64,000 nucleotides of DNA from Chloroflexota bacterium (GTDB taxonomy: Bacteria > Chloroflexota > Dormibacteria > Dormibacterales > Dormibacteraceae), in NCBI GenBank assembly GCA_005880915.1, contig VBIW01000034.1, positions 186,001 to 250,000 of the forward strand. Direction: 5' to 3'. The translations under genes and the position numbers were made by a program. Below the pieces are notes generated by a model. That model was given only the letters and a program-made list of their open reading frames with translations, made no database searches and had not been told where the DNA came from. Below are positions 48,045 to 56,066 of the stretch, piece by piece (position 1 is the first letter of the stretch; the number at the start of each line of letters is the position of its first letter).

Positions 48045-49835
48045 CTAGTTTCCGGAGAGGCGCTCTACTTCCGTCACCATGCCGTCCAGGATTTTCAGGC
48101 CTGCGTCCCAGAAGCCTGGGTCGGTGATGTCCATCCCAACCCGCTTGACCAGCTCGTCGGGGCGGGTCGATCCGCCGGCGGCCAGGAAGTCGAGATAGTC
48201 GTCCACGAAGGCCGGTCCGCGCTCGAGGTAGCGGTGGTAGACGGACAGCGCGAGCAGGTTGCCGAAGGCATAGGCATACACATAGCCCGGCGTGTGCATG
48301 AAGTGGCTCACGTAGCTCCACCAGACCTTGTGCTCTTCGGTCAGGGTCAAGGCGTCGCCGAACATCGGCTGCAGCTTGTCCTGGAAGAGCTCGCCCAGCT
48401 GCTCGACCGAAAGCTCGCCCTCCGTCCGCCGGCTCGTGTGGACGGCGTCCTCGTAGCGGTTGAATGCGACCTGCCGAAAGACGGTCGAGAAAGCATCCTC
48501 GACCTGGTTGCAGAGCATCGCGAGGCGGACCTTGGGGTCTTTCTCCTCGGCCATGATCCGATCGAAGGTCAGCGCCTCGCCAAAGACCGACGCGGTCTCG
48601 GCCAGGGTCAGCGGCGGGTGGTAGTCAAAGATGTGCTGCTTGACCGCGAGCCTGTCGTGGAGGCCGTGGCCCAGCTCGTGCGCGAGCGTCAATGCATCGC
48701 GCAGCTTGCCTGTGAAGTTCATCAGCACGTAGGGATGGTGGTGCGGCGTCACCGGCATGCAGTACGCGCCGCCTGCTTTGCCGGCAACGACAGCCGCGTC
48801 GATCCAGCCGTTCTTGAAGAAGTCTTCGACCAGTGCTCCAGTCCGCTCCGAGAAGCGGTAGTACGAGCCGAGCACCAGCTCTTTGGCATCGTCCCAGCTC
48901 AGGTCGCGCGTGGTCTCGCTCACTGGCGCGTACCGGTCCCACTCGTGGAGCTCGCCCACGTTGAGGAGCTGTCGCTTGACCCGGTAATAGCGGACGCACA
49001 CGTCGTAGCGGCCGGTCACCGCGTCGACCAGCGCCTGGACCGCCCCATCGGACGTCTCGTTCGCCAGGTTGCGTGAGCTGAGCCAGGTCGGGAACTGCCT
49101 GAGGCGGTCGTCGATCGCCTTCTCCTGCAGGATCACGTTGAAGACGTAGCCGCGGGTGCGGATGTCGCCCTCGAGGGCCTGCGTCACCGCGGCGCTGGCC
49201 TTGCGCCGGACTTCGCGGTTCGGTTCACGGAGGAGAGTGAGTGCCTGGTCGAGCGCCATCTCTTGACCATCGACGTCGACGGTGATGCGCGCGCACAGCT
49301 CCTCGAACAGGCGAGTCCATGCTCCGTTGCCGACCGGGCTGAAGTCAGTGAGCACGCGCTCCTCCGGCTCGGACAGCTGGTGCGGGCGGAACTTGCGCGC
49401 CTCTTCGACGGTGTGCCGGTAGACCGCGGACTCGGGATCCGCGTAGAGCTTTGCGGCCTGCTCGTCGTCGACCGGCGCCAGCTCGAGGGAGAAGAACACC
49501 ATGTGCCGCCCGCGCTCCGCGCTCGCCTCGCGCACGCGCGCCAGGAGGCGGCCCGCGGCGTGGTCCTGCGTGTCCTGGCTGTGGAGCATGTAGGCGTAGA
49601 CCTCGGGCTTGACCGACGACTCCTCGTACTCGGCCAGCTCCCGCATCATCGCGGCGAACGCTTTGGGTTCGAGCGTCGCGACCTTGCCCCTGTACTTCGC
49701 CTCGAAAGCCTGCGCATGCTCGAGCTCGCGCGCCAGCGTGGCTTCGATCTGCGGGTCGTCGGGCGACGCGAAGAGATCGCTGAGATTCCAGCGGACTCTT
49801 TCCGCGCCTGTCGTCTTCATCGCTGTCTCAGACAC
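48045..49835 (-). CDS. pepF: oligoendopeptidase F (M3 metallopeptidase)
   Basis: The protein has 596 residues, normal for PepF. The zinc motif lies in LTLAHELGHGLHDRLAV (near residue 385), with the third ligand Glu expected in ETASVFGEALTFDRI downstream. RWNLSDLFASPDDPQIEA is the typical N-terminus. It cleaves peptides of about 7-17 residues in the cytoplasm. The gene starts at an ATG 6 nt after the TgpA stop, so it is probably the last gene of the MoxR-DUF58-TgpA-PepF unit. Confidence 0.93.
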   Translation of the reverse strand: MSETAMKTTGAERVRWNLSDLFASPDDPQIEATLARELEHAQAFEAKYRGKVATLEPKAFAAMMRELAEYEESSVKPEVYAYMLHSQDTQDHAAGRLLARVREASAERGRHMVFFSLELAPVDDEQAAKLYADPESAVYRHTVEEARKFRPHQLSEPEERVLTDFSPVGNGAWTRLFEELCARITVDVDGQEMALDQALTLLREPNREVRRKASAAVTQALEGDIRTRGYVFNVILQEKAIDDRLRQFPTWLSSRNLANETSDGAVQALVDAVTGRYDVCVRYYRVKRQLLNVGELHEWDRYAPVSETTRDLSWDDAKELVLGSYYRFSERTGALVEDFFKNGWIDAAVVAGKAGGAYCMPVTPHHHPYVLMNFTGKLRDALTLAHELGHGLHDRLAVKQHIFDYHPPLTLAETASVFGEALTFDRIMAEEKDPKVRLAMLCNQVEDAFSTVFRQVAFNRYEDAVHTSRRTEGELSVEQLGELFQDKLQPMFGDALTLTEEHKVWWSYVSHFMHTPGYVYAYAFGNLLALSVYHRYLERGPAFVDDYLDFLAAGGSTRPDELVKRVGMDITDPGFWDAGLKILDGMVTEVERLSGN

Positions 49836-49841
49836 GAAGCG

Positions 49842-51830
49842 TCAGGATATCCGCTCCGCCAGATCGCGCACCCGTTTGGGGTCCGGCCATCGCCCGGCGT
49901 ACACGCCTTCGTTGACCGCCCGCGTCACATCGACCAGCACCTCCGACTCCATCGCATGCTGATATTCGAGCGGCGTCTCGGGCGGAGCGCGGCGCCTTGT
50001 CATGCGGCGCTGCAGGCGTTCGTAGAGGCGTAAGAGCTCGGATTCGCCCGGTTGCTTTCTGGGCAGCCTCGACCATCCGCGCCGGCGAAGCCACGCGTAG
50101 AGCAGCGCGACGACGACCGCGACCGCGATCGCTGCCGGCAGTGCGGCGATAGCGCCCAGCGATCCCAGGGCCGCGGCTGGGGCGCCGATCGTCAGATGCG
50201 GGAGCAAACGCGCTACGCCGCCTGCCGCCCAGTGACTCGGGAACTTTGTTGCGGCAAGGGGCGAAACCCCGGGCGTCGGGTCGACCGCGACCCATCCATG
50301 ACCCGGGAACCACACCTCGACCCAGGCGTGGGCGTCGCGCTCGCGAACGACGGCCTGGTTGAGGACGGGATCGTAGTCGCCGGTCGCGTATCCCGTGGCG
50401 AGCCGGGCGGGGATGCCGAGGCTCCGCAGCATCAGGGTCTCGGCGGTGGCGAACTGTTCGCAGTAGCCGGTCTTGACGTCGAACAGGAACCAGTCGACCG
50501 GGTCGCGGCCCGACGGGACTGGAGGCAGGTCGAGCGTGTAGCGATAGTTGTGCTGGAGGTAGGTCGTGACCGACATCACTGTGTCGAAGGTGTTCGTCCT
50601 GACGAGTCCCGCCGCCAGGCTCCGCGCCGCCTGCGACAGGCCCGCCGCGTCCAGGTAAGAGATGTCGAGGCTGGGCACGTCGTCCGTGTTTGCATCCGCG
50701 CGTAGGATCTCGGGCGTGTAGTTCGAGAGGTAAGAGACAACCGAGTAGGTCTGACCGGGACGCAGCTGGTCCGGCGTGTGAAAGGCGCCGTAGGCGTCCT
50801 CCCGCAGCCCGGCGACCGGGGCGTAGAGGCTCTGCACCGGGTATGCGGCGTTGATCACGCCCGGGAGCGGGCGCAGAACGCGAAACGTCTGGACGAACGT
50901 GCCGAGGTTGTCCGGCGGGGCCGGCGCCAGGAGGCGCGGCGGGACGTAGGGAGGCAGGTCGCGATACGAGTGGTTCGATGCGGTCCAGGCGCCATTTCTA
51001 TAGGTGTCGAACACGAGCCCGCGCCAGTACGCGGGGGCGCCGGTGCGGACGTACATCACCGGCGCGTCGCCGAGCCGGCCGCGGAAGTGCAGGTCGATGC
51101 TGCTCGTCGCGCCGGCTGAACCGCCGGTCACCTGGACGAGCGGTAGGGCCGCGCTCTCCATGTCGCCTCGGAAGCTCGTGAAGTTCGGCAGCGAGACCAC
51201 GAGCGGCGAGATCGGGACGCCGGAGGGCTGCGGCACTACGACGAACAGGACAACGCCCGCCACCAGCGACGCCACGACCATCACCGAGATTGGTTTCGCG
51301 GGCGCCCTCAGCTCGGGGTTGAGGCGGCGGACATGCGAGGCGAGCCAGAAACCCGCAAGGCACAGGACCCACAGCGCCGCGAGCACGACGAAGGCGTAGT
51401 CCCAGGCGTAGACCGCCGCCAGATAGAGGATCGCGAGGCTGATCCACAGGCTCGAGTAGCAGTTGCGGCGGGTCTTGAGGTCGAAGCTCGTGATCGCGAC
51501 CAGCAGGATCGCGAAGTTGGCCTGCGGCAGCACGCCGCCGAAGAGGGCCAGCGATGAGTCGGCGATCACGTAGAAGAGGGCGCCGAAGATCAGGGCGGCT
51601 AGAAGCACCTGGCGCCAGAAACCGCGCCTTTGGCCGCGCTCGCGATAGCTGACGACGTGGCCGATCGCGGCCGCCACGACTCCCAGCACCGGCACGACGT
51701 AGTCCTGGCCGTAGAGGACGATCGCCAGGGTGGCCACCGCGAAACCGGAGAAGACGAATGCCCGGCCCTCGAGCGAGGTCTCTATTGGCGAGGCTGGCAG
51801 ACGGAGCCGGCGGCGGATCACAGCGGCCAT
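49842..51830 (-). CDS. TgpA-like membrane transglutaminase-domain protein
   Basis: The protein has about 662 residues. Six or so membrane helices (residues ~20-210) precede a large extracytoplasmic transglutaminase-like domain. The Cys is in TGYCEQFATAETLMLRSLG (near 457), the His in RERDAHAWVEVWFPG (near 500) and the Asp in WVAVDPTPG (near 515). A further helix (about 560-585) and a DUF4129-like cytoplasmic tail follow. I chose the ATG at 51830, which overlaps the DUF58 stop by 13 nt; the open frame to 52028 runs through a palindromic element. With MoxR and DUF58 it forms a widely conserved trio whose substrate is unknown. Confidence 0.9.
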   Translation of the reverse strand: MAAVIRRRLRLPASPIETSLEGRAFVFSGFAVATLAIVLYGQDYVVPVLGVVAAAIGHVVSYRERGQRRGFWRQVLLAALIFGALFYVIADSSLALFGGVLPQANFAILLVAITSFDLKTRRNCYSSLWISLAILYLAAVYAWDYAFVVLAALWVLCLAGFWLASHVRRLNPELRAPAKPISVMVVASLVAGVVLFVVVPQPSGVPISPLVVSLPNFTSFRGDMESAALPLVQVTGGSAGATSSIDLHFRGRLGDAPVMYVRTGAPAYWRGLVFDTYRNGAWTASNHSYRDLPPYVPPRLLAPAPPDNLGTFVQTFRVLRPLPGVINAAYPVQSLYAPVAGLREDAYGAFHTPDQLRPGQTYSVVSYLSNYTPEILRADANTDDVPSLDISYLDAAGLSQAARSLAAGLVRTNTFDTVMSVTTYLQHNYRYTLDLPPVPSGRDPVDWFLFDVKTGYCEQFATAETLMLRSLGIPARLATGYATGDYDPVLNQAVVRERDAHAWVEVWFPGHGWVAVDPTPGVSPLAATKFPSHWAAGGVARLLPHLTIGAPAAALGSLGAIAALPAAIAVAVVVALLYAWLRRRGWSRLPRKQPGESELLRLYERLQRRMTRRRAPPETPLEYQHAMESEVLVDVTRAVNEGVYAGRWPDPKRVRDLAERIS

Positions 51831-52933
51831 GTCGTGCCCACCCTCTGCACCGCGGCGTCGAGGTCGAGCTGGGCGTCGCCGATGACCCAGGCACGTCGCG
51901 TCCGGAAACCTTCCGCGATTTCCACCAGCTCGCGGTTGGCGGTAGCCGTGATGACGACAGACTCCTCCCCATTCATGGGGAGGTGGCCTGAAGGGCCGGA
52001 GGGGCTCGCGGGATATCTCGCCAGCCATTCAAGGAGAACCCAAAGGTCCTTTGACTGGATCGGCTCACATCCCGGCGCCCAGATCACGACCCGGCCGCCT
52101 TCGCGCACGCAGTCCCATGCTTCAGAGGCGGCGACGCGGGCGACCTGGTCGGCGATCTCGGTCGTCGGAGGAGACGGGTCCAGCAGGATCGCGAGCGTCT
52201 GCAGCCCGGGCGGCTCGTACTCGCGGACGACCAGCGCGCCGTGCCTGGCGCTCGAGCGCCAGTGGATGCGGCGCAGCGAATCGCCAGGCCTGTACTCCCG
52301 GATCCCGAACAGCTCGTTGCCCGACCCGGCGCGCGGGGCCGCCATGCTCGCCTCGAGCTCGCGAACCTGGCGGCGGTCGCTGAGCGAGGCGAACCGCGGC
52401 AGGATCAGGGCGATCTCTAAGTCCGACGCTTGCCGCCGGCCGAGGAAAAAGCCGAGCGGGTCGCTCGTGTACATCCTCCATGCGCGCGCGCCGACGGGCC
52501 CGCGCCGCAGCGAGCGGAGCGGCCTCGCCTCCGACCAGCCTGTCCTGGGCACCAGGCCGGTGCCGGCGCGGATCTGGTTGTCGCCGGCCTGGCCGATCGC
52601 CCATGCCGGCCCGCGCGCGCCCCGGCTGGAGCGGAAAGCGACCTCGAGCTCGAAGCCGTCGCCTTCGAAGACCGGGGCCGGGAGCGGGCCCGTCCGGAGG
52701 AGCTGGTCGGGCAGGTCTTCAGCAGGCGAGCCGGGCACAGGCACCGCGTTGCGGACGGCGAGGTGAAGTTCGATACCGCTCCGATTCCACTCGGCGTACG
52801 CCGCAGCGGCCACGATCAGGGCGAGCACCCACCATGCGAGGAGGAAGAGCCACGGCACCTCGGAAGTCGCCCCGTACCAGAAGAGGACCAGGCCCAGGGC
52901 GGCGGCTCCGTAGACGCGCCAGGTCGGCCTCAG
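51818..52933 (-). CDS. DUF58 domain protein, apparent CTG start, element-encoded insertion
   Basis: The protein has about 371 residues. Two N-terminal membrane helices (about 8-25 and 28-46, forming a hairpin) are followed by a beta-rich part and the DUF58 signature YRPGDSLRRIHWRSSARHGALVVREYE, then a vWA-like segment. The first ATG/GTG/TTG (GTG 52858) would cut into the second helix. In-frame sequence upstream continues as a good first helix to a CTG at 52933, 6 nt behind an AGAGGT site and 11 nt after the moxR stop; an in-frame TAG bounds it at 52939. Near the C-terminus, PASPSGPSGHLPMNGEESV is encoded by a palindromic element (51964-52010) inserted in frame. Confidence 0.8.
   Translation of the reverse strand: MRPTWRVYGAAALGLVLFWYGATSEVPWLFLLAWWVLALIVAAAAYAEWNRSGIELHLAVRNAVPVPGSPAEDLPDQLLRTGPLPAPVFEGDGFELEVAFRSSRGARGPAWAIGQAGDNQIRAGTGLVPRTGWSEARPLRSLRRGPVGARAWRMYTSDPLGFFLGRRQASDLEIALILPRFASLSDRRQVRELEASMAAPRAGSGNELFGIREYRPGDSLRRIHWRSSARHGALVVREYEPPGLQTLAILLDPSPPTTEIADQVARVAASEAWDCVREGGRVVIWAPGCEPIQSKDLWVLLEWLARYPASPSGPSGHLPMNGEESVVITATANRELVEIAEGFRTRRAWVIGDAQLDLDAAVQRVGTTWPL
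51964..52010. repeat. palindromic element inside the DUF58 coding region
   Basis: Arms CCTCCCCAT (51964-51972) and ATGGGGAGG (51975-51983), followed by GTGGC and GGCCGGAGGGGCTCG, match the tandem units at 47883-48044 in inverse orientation. It lies in the DUF58 reading frame without breaking it. Confidence 0.8.
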
Positions 52934-52944
52934 GTCCTACCTCT

Positions 52945-53958
52945 CTAGTGCTGGCGGAGCGGCGGGATGGGCAGCTCGGCGACGACCTCGCTCACCGTGT
53001 CGACCGCCTTGCCGCGGCCGCGCATGCCCAGCCGGTGGGCCAGGACGGGAGTCGCGAGCAGCTTGATGTCGTCGGGCAGCACGAAGTCGCGTCCTTCGAA
53101 AAGCGCCCACGCCTGGGCGGCTCTTTGTAGGTAGACGCCGGAGCGCATGCTCGCCGGGAGGAGTACGTCCTGGCGCGCGCGTATCGCCTGGAGCAACGCT
53201 ACGAGGTAGGTCCTTATCGCGGGAGCAGCCACCACGCGGAGGCACGCCTCCTGGAGCTCGCTCACCTCTGTCACGTCGATGACCGCGGTGAGGTCGGCGA
53301 TCGGGTCGCCGTGCTCCCGCCTGGCGAGGACCTCCAGCGCTTCCGCGTCCGTGGGCGGACCCATCTCGGCCGCGAGGACGAAGCGATCGAGCTGGGACTC
53401 GGGCAGCGGGTATGTGCCGTGGAACTCGGTGGGGTTCTGCGTCGCCACGACGAAGAACGGTTTATCCAGGCTGCGCGTCGTCCCTTCGACCGTAACCTGG
53501 CCCTCGCCCATCGCCTCGAGCAGGGCCGACTGGGTGCGCGGCGTGGCGCGATTGACCTCGTCGGCGAGGACTATGTTGGCGAAGATCGGTCCGGGGACGA
53601 ACTGGAACGTCAGATCCTTCTGGTTGAAGATGCTCGAGCCCGTGATGTCGGAGGGGAGCAGGTCGGGCGTGCACTGGATTCTTCTGAACGTGCCGCCCAC
53701 GGACGTGGCTAGGGCTCGGGCGAGCATCGTCTTGCCGGTGCCGGGCAGGTCCTGGAGCAGGACGTGGCCGCCGGACACGAGGGCGGCGAGCGCGAGTCTT
53801 ACCACTCGGTCCTTGCCGACGATGACGCGGTGGATGTTCTTCTCCACGCGGTCGAGAAGGTCGGCGGCGCGGCGCGGTTGGAGAGCGGGTTGTTCGGACG
53901 CTGCCACGACGAATGAGTCTAGAGGCGGGTTCGGAGAACTCCTCGGGATAAGAAGCAT
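52945..53958 (-). CDS. MoxR-family AAA+ ATPase
   Basis: The protein has 337 residues. VLLQDLPGTGKTMLARAL (near residue 73) is Walker A. RIQCTPDLLPSDITGSSIFNQ is the MoxR-specific insert. NIVLADEVNRATPRTQSALLEAMGE (near 129) is Walker B, and FFVVATQNPTEFHGTYPLPESQLDRF contains sensor 1 and the arginine finger region. MoxR ATPases act as chaperone-like partners of DUF58/vWA and transglutaminase neighbours. It starts at an ATG beside a palindromic element and leads its operon; DUF58 follows after 11 nt. Confidence 0.93.
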   Translation of the reverse strand: MLLIPRSSPNPPLDSFVVAASEQPALQPRRAADLLDRVEKNIHRVIVGKDRVVRLALAALVSGGHVLLQDLPGTGKTMLARALATSVGGTFRRIQCTPDLLPSDITGSSIFNQKDLTFQFVPGPIFANIVLADEVNRATPRTQSALLEAMGEGQVTVEGTTRSLDKPFFVVATQNPTEFHGTYPLPESQLDRFVLAAEMGPPTDAEALEVLARREHGDPIADLTAVIDVTEVSELQEACLRVVAAPAIRTYLVALLQAIRARQDVLLPASMRSGVYLQRAAQAWALFEGRDFVLPDDIKLLATPVLAHRLGMRGRGKAVDTVSEVVAELPIPPLRQH

Positions 53959-53969
53959 GTGACCGAGTA

Positions 53970-54016
53970 CTTCCCCACTATGTGGGGAAGAGCCACCTCC
54001 CCAATGAATGGGGAAG
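53970..54016. repeat. two adjacent palindromes upstream of moxR
   Basis: Arms CTTCCCCAC/GTGGGGAAG with loop TAT (53970-53990), then CCTCCCCA and TGGGGAAG (53996-54016). Sequence style matches both the 47.9 kb elements and the hairpins after the module genes. They fill most of the 66 nt between the SnoaL gene and moxR. Confidence 0.75.
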
Positions 54017-54024
54017 AAAGGTGT

Positions 54025-54366
54025 TTAGCCTTTTACGTAGCTCAGTTTTTCCGCGACCTTGCCGTTGCGGACTTTGAACAGGTCGATGCCTCGCACGTGG
54101 CTGCTGCCCCAGTCGAAGCGCCAGCGGACCGTTGCGCGGTCGCCGGCTACGACAATCTCTTCGGTCTCGAAGCGCGCCTGTGGGGTGCCGTTGAAGAACT
54201 CTTGCCAGAAGCGCCGCACGTCCGTCTGACCCACGTGGCGCTCGCCGTCCGGCGGCGGCAGCGTGTTCTCGAAGATGCAGTCGTCGGTCATCAACGCCAT
54301 CACCGCGTCGACGTCGTGGCGGCCGAACGCGTCGTTGAACGCTTCGACCGTTTCTCTGGTGTTCAG
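54025..54366 (-). CDS. SnoaL/NTF2-like protein, apparent CTG start
   Basis: The protein has about 113 residues of the SnoaL-like NTF2 fold. ETVEAFNDAFGRHDVDAVMALMTDDCIFE is the typical N-terminal helix pair, TDVRRFWQEFFNG the middle, and GDRATVRWRFDWGSSHVRGIDLFKVRNGKVAEKLSYV the final strands. The first standard start (GTG at 54303) would remove the first helix. In-frame translation upstream gives LNTRETVEAFNDAF with a CTG at 54366 in the position of the usual Met, and no ATG/GTG/TTG precedes it until a repeat region. Function is unknown; many relatives are small enzymes or ligand-binding proteins. Confidence 0.7.
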   Translation of the reverse strand: MNTRETVEAFNDAFGRHDVDAVMALMTDDCIFENTLPPPDGERHVGQTDVRRFWQEFFNGTPQARFETEEIVVAGDRATVRWRFDWGSSHVRGIDLFKVRNGKVAEKLSYVKG

Positions 54367-54387
54367 TCGCGGTCGCCCAAACGTATC

Positions 54388-54447
54388 GGTGGATACAACG
54401 AGGCGTAATTCATGGCCCGATTGCGCCTCGGTGGATACAGCGAGGCG
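54388..54447. repeat. two copies of the GGTGGATACAACGAGGCG repeat
   Basis: GGTGGATACAACGAGGCG at 54388-54405 and a one-base variant at 54430-54447. The second is part of a hairpin with arms CGCCTCG (54424-54430) and CGAGGCG (54441-54447). A third copy lies 8 kb away at 62475-62492. Confidence 0.8.
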
Positions 54448-54463
54448 GAATCCGACCGCATTC

Positions 54464-55495
54464 TCAGGCCTGGCCTACCATGCGCGAGATCACCTCGCCC
54501 AGGTTCGGGCCGCCTTTGCCGAACGGCACTGAGTGGACGCGGTGGGCGAACACCATCTCCGCCACGTCGCCGACGTGGCTCACGCCCACCTCGTCCGACC
54601 TGTCGTAGGCGGCTTTCGCCTGCGCGGCACGGGCGCACACCAGGTCGGATCTGTGTCCGTCGACCTCCAGAGCGATCGAGATCTGGGCGATCAGGCGCAG
54701 GATCTCTCGGGGCAGTGTGACCTCAGGAAAAGTTGCGATCGCCTCCGCGATCTGCGACTTCGCCGCCTGCTCCGACTCAGCGTGCAGCTGGGAGAACTGG
54801 TTCGGGTCGTCCTCCCACAGCGCGCGCTTCTCGACGATGGCGACGCGCTGGTCGAGGTCGCGTATGCCCTCGACGTCGACGCAAAGCCCGAAGCGGTCGA
54901 GCAGCTGCGGGCGCAGCTCCCCCTCCTCCGGGTTCATCGTGCCGACCAGGATGAAGCGCGACGGGTGCGAGACCGAGACGCCCTCGCGCTCCACCGTGTT
55001 GATGCCCATCGCGGCCGCGTCGAGGAGCACGTCCACGATGTGGTCGTCGAGAAGGTTCACCTCATCCACATAAAGGATGTTGCGGTTGGCCTCGGCCAGC
55101 ACGCCCGGCTCGAATCGCCGCGAGCCTTCCTTCAGCGCAGCCTCGAGGTCGATCGTCCCGACGACCCGGTCTTCGGACGCGTTGATCGGCAGCTCGACGA
55201 CGCGCATGCGCCGGGTGGCCACCGGCAGCGCCCCGGCGGCGGCGCGTTCGCGGCAGTCGAGGCACCAGTCCTCGGGATCGTCCGGGTGGCATCCGAAGTG
55301 GCAGCCCTCGACCACCTGCTGGTCGGGCAGGAGGCGGGCCAGGGCCCGCACCGCGGTCGATTTGCCCGTGCCCTTCTCGCCCCGGATCAGCACCCCGCCG
55401 ATGGTCGGATTGATCGCGTTGAGCACCAGGGCGAGCTTCATCTCGTCCTGTCCGACGATCGCAGTGAAGGGGTAGGAGTAGCGGTCGATGGCCAT
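54464..55495 (-). CDS. ChlI/BchI-like AAA+ chelatase subunit
   Basis: The protein has about 343 residues. [20 protein letters not shown] opens the family, [21 protein letters not shown] (near residue 37) is Walker [26 protein letters not shown] is Walker B with the ChlI signature, and [31 protein letters not shown] contains sensor 1. [18 protein letters not shown] Cys cluster follows Walker A. It is the motor of a magnesium- or cobalt-chelatase-like complex with the ChlD-like protein at 56005. The ATG at 55495 is preferred over the open frame to 55648, which overlaps the lipoprotein gene. No large catalytic subunit (ChlH/CobN) is in the window. Confidence 0.88.
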   Translation of the reverse strand: MAIDRYSYPFTAIVGQDEMKLALVLNAINPTIGGVLIRGEKGTGKSTAVRALARLLPDQQVVEGCHFGCHPDDPEDWCLDCRERAAAGALPVATRRMRVVELPINASEDRVVGTIDLEAALKEGSRRFEPGVLAEANRNILYVDEVNLLDDHIVDVLLDAAAMGINTVEREGVSVSHPSRFILVGTMNPEEGELRPQLLDRFGLCVDVEGIRDLDQRVAIVEKRALWEDDPNQFSQLHAESEQAAKSQIAEAIATFPEVTLPREILRLIAQISIALEVDGHRSDLVCARAAQAKAAYDRSDEVGVSHVGDVAEMVFAHRVHSVPFGKGGPNLGEVISRMVGQA

Positions 55496-55529
55496 GCCTA
55501 CGCAGATGTTACCGACGCCCGGCGCGATG

Positions 55530-56066
55530 TCATGGGCATGTGACTTTCGCGGGGTCGAGGTTGAAGCTCCAGCTGTAATAGGTCGCGGCCAGCTTGTAGC
55601 CGCTCGCCTCCTCCGGCCTGGTCGCGTGGTTGTGCGCGATGTCGTCACAGATCGCGTTCTCGACCTGGCCCTGGGTTGGATTGAGGCCGATGCCTAGGAC
55701 GCTCGCGCTGACCGAGGCGTAGAACCTCCACGCCTGGACGTTGACCGCGCCGGTCGAGCAAAGCAGCGGCGTGGCGTTGCCATCGGCCGTGGTCGTGAGC
55801 GGCGCCGAGCACAGGTTGGCGATCGGCAGATCGGGCGCCGGCGCGAGGATCTGCTGCGGGACGGGGGTCTCGCCGTTCACGCTGCTCGGCGTCGGCGAGG
55901 AGCTGGCAACGACGGGTGAGGTGGTGGGCGTCGGCGTGGCTGTGGCGTTCGGCGCCGACGAGCACCCGCCCGCGACCAGCGCCAGCAGCACGAAGAGCCG
56001 TCCGCTAGCGGCCGCGGCCCAGCTCCCTCTCGACCGCTGTCGCGATCTCGTCTCGGGAAAGGTCAT
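55530..56066 (-). CDS. putative lipoprotein between the chelatase genes
   Basis: The protein has about 178 residues. A basic N-terminus with a hydrophobic stretch ([15 protein letters not shown]) ends in a lipobox-like VAGGC (Cys near residue 36). A Pro/Thr/Ser-rich linker follows, then a soluble domain with [40 protein letters not shown] and [19 protein letters not shown] do not recognise the domain. The ATG at 56066 lies 62 nt inside the end of the ChlD-like gene; a start outside it would lose the signal sequence. It is placed between two chelatase subunits, so an extracytoplasmic metal-related role is conceivable but not shown. Confidence 0.65.
   Translation of the reverse strand: MTFPETRSRQRSRGSWAAAASGRLFVLLALVAGGCSSAPNATATPTPTTSPVVASSSPTPSSVNGETPVPQQILAPAPDLPIANLCSAPLTTTADGNATPLLCSTGAVNVQAWRFYASVSASVLGIGLNPTQGQVENAICDDIAHNHATRPEEASGYKLAATYYSWSFNLDPAKVTCP

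Noticed and set aside
47898-49076. 392-residue plus-strand frame opposite pepF
   Set aside because: It has no recognisable motifs and lies antisense to the HELGH-containing peptidase.
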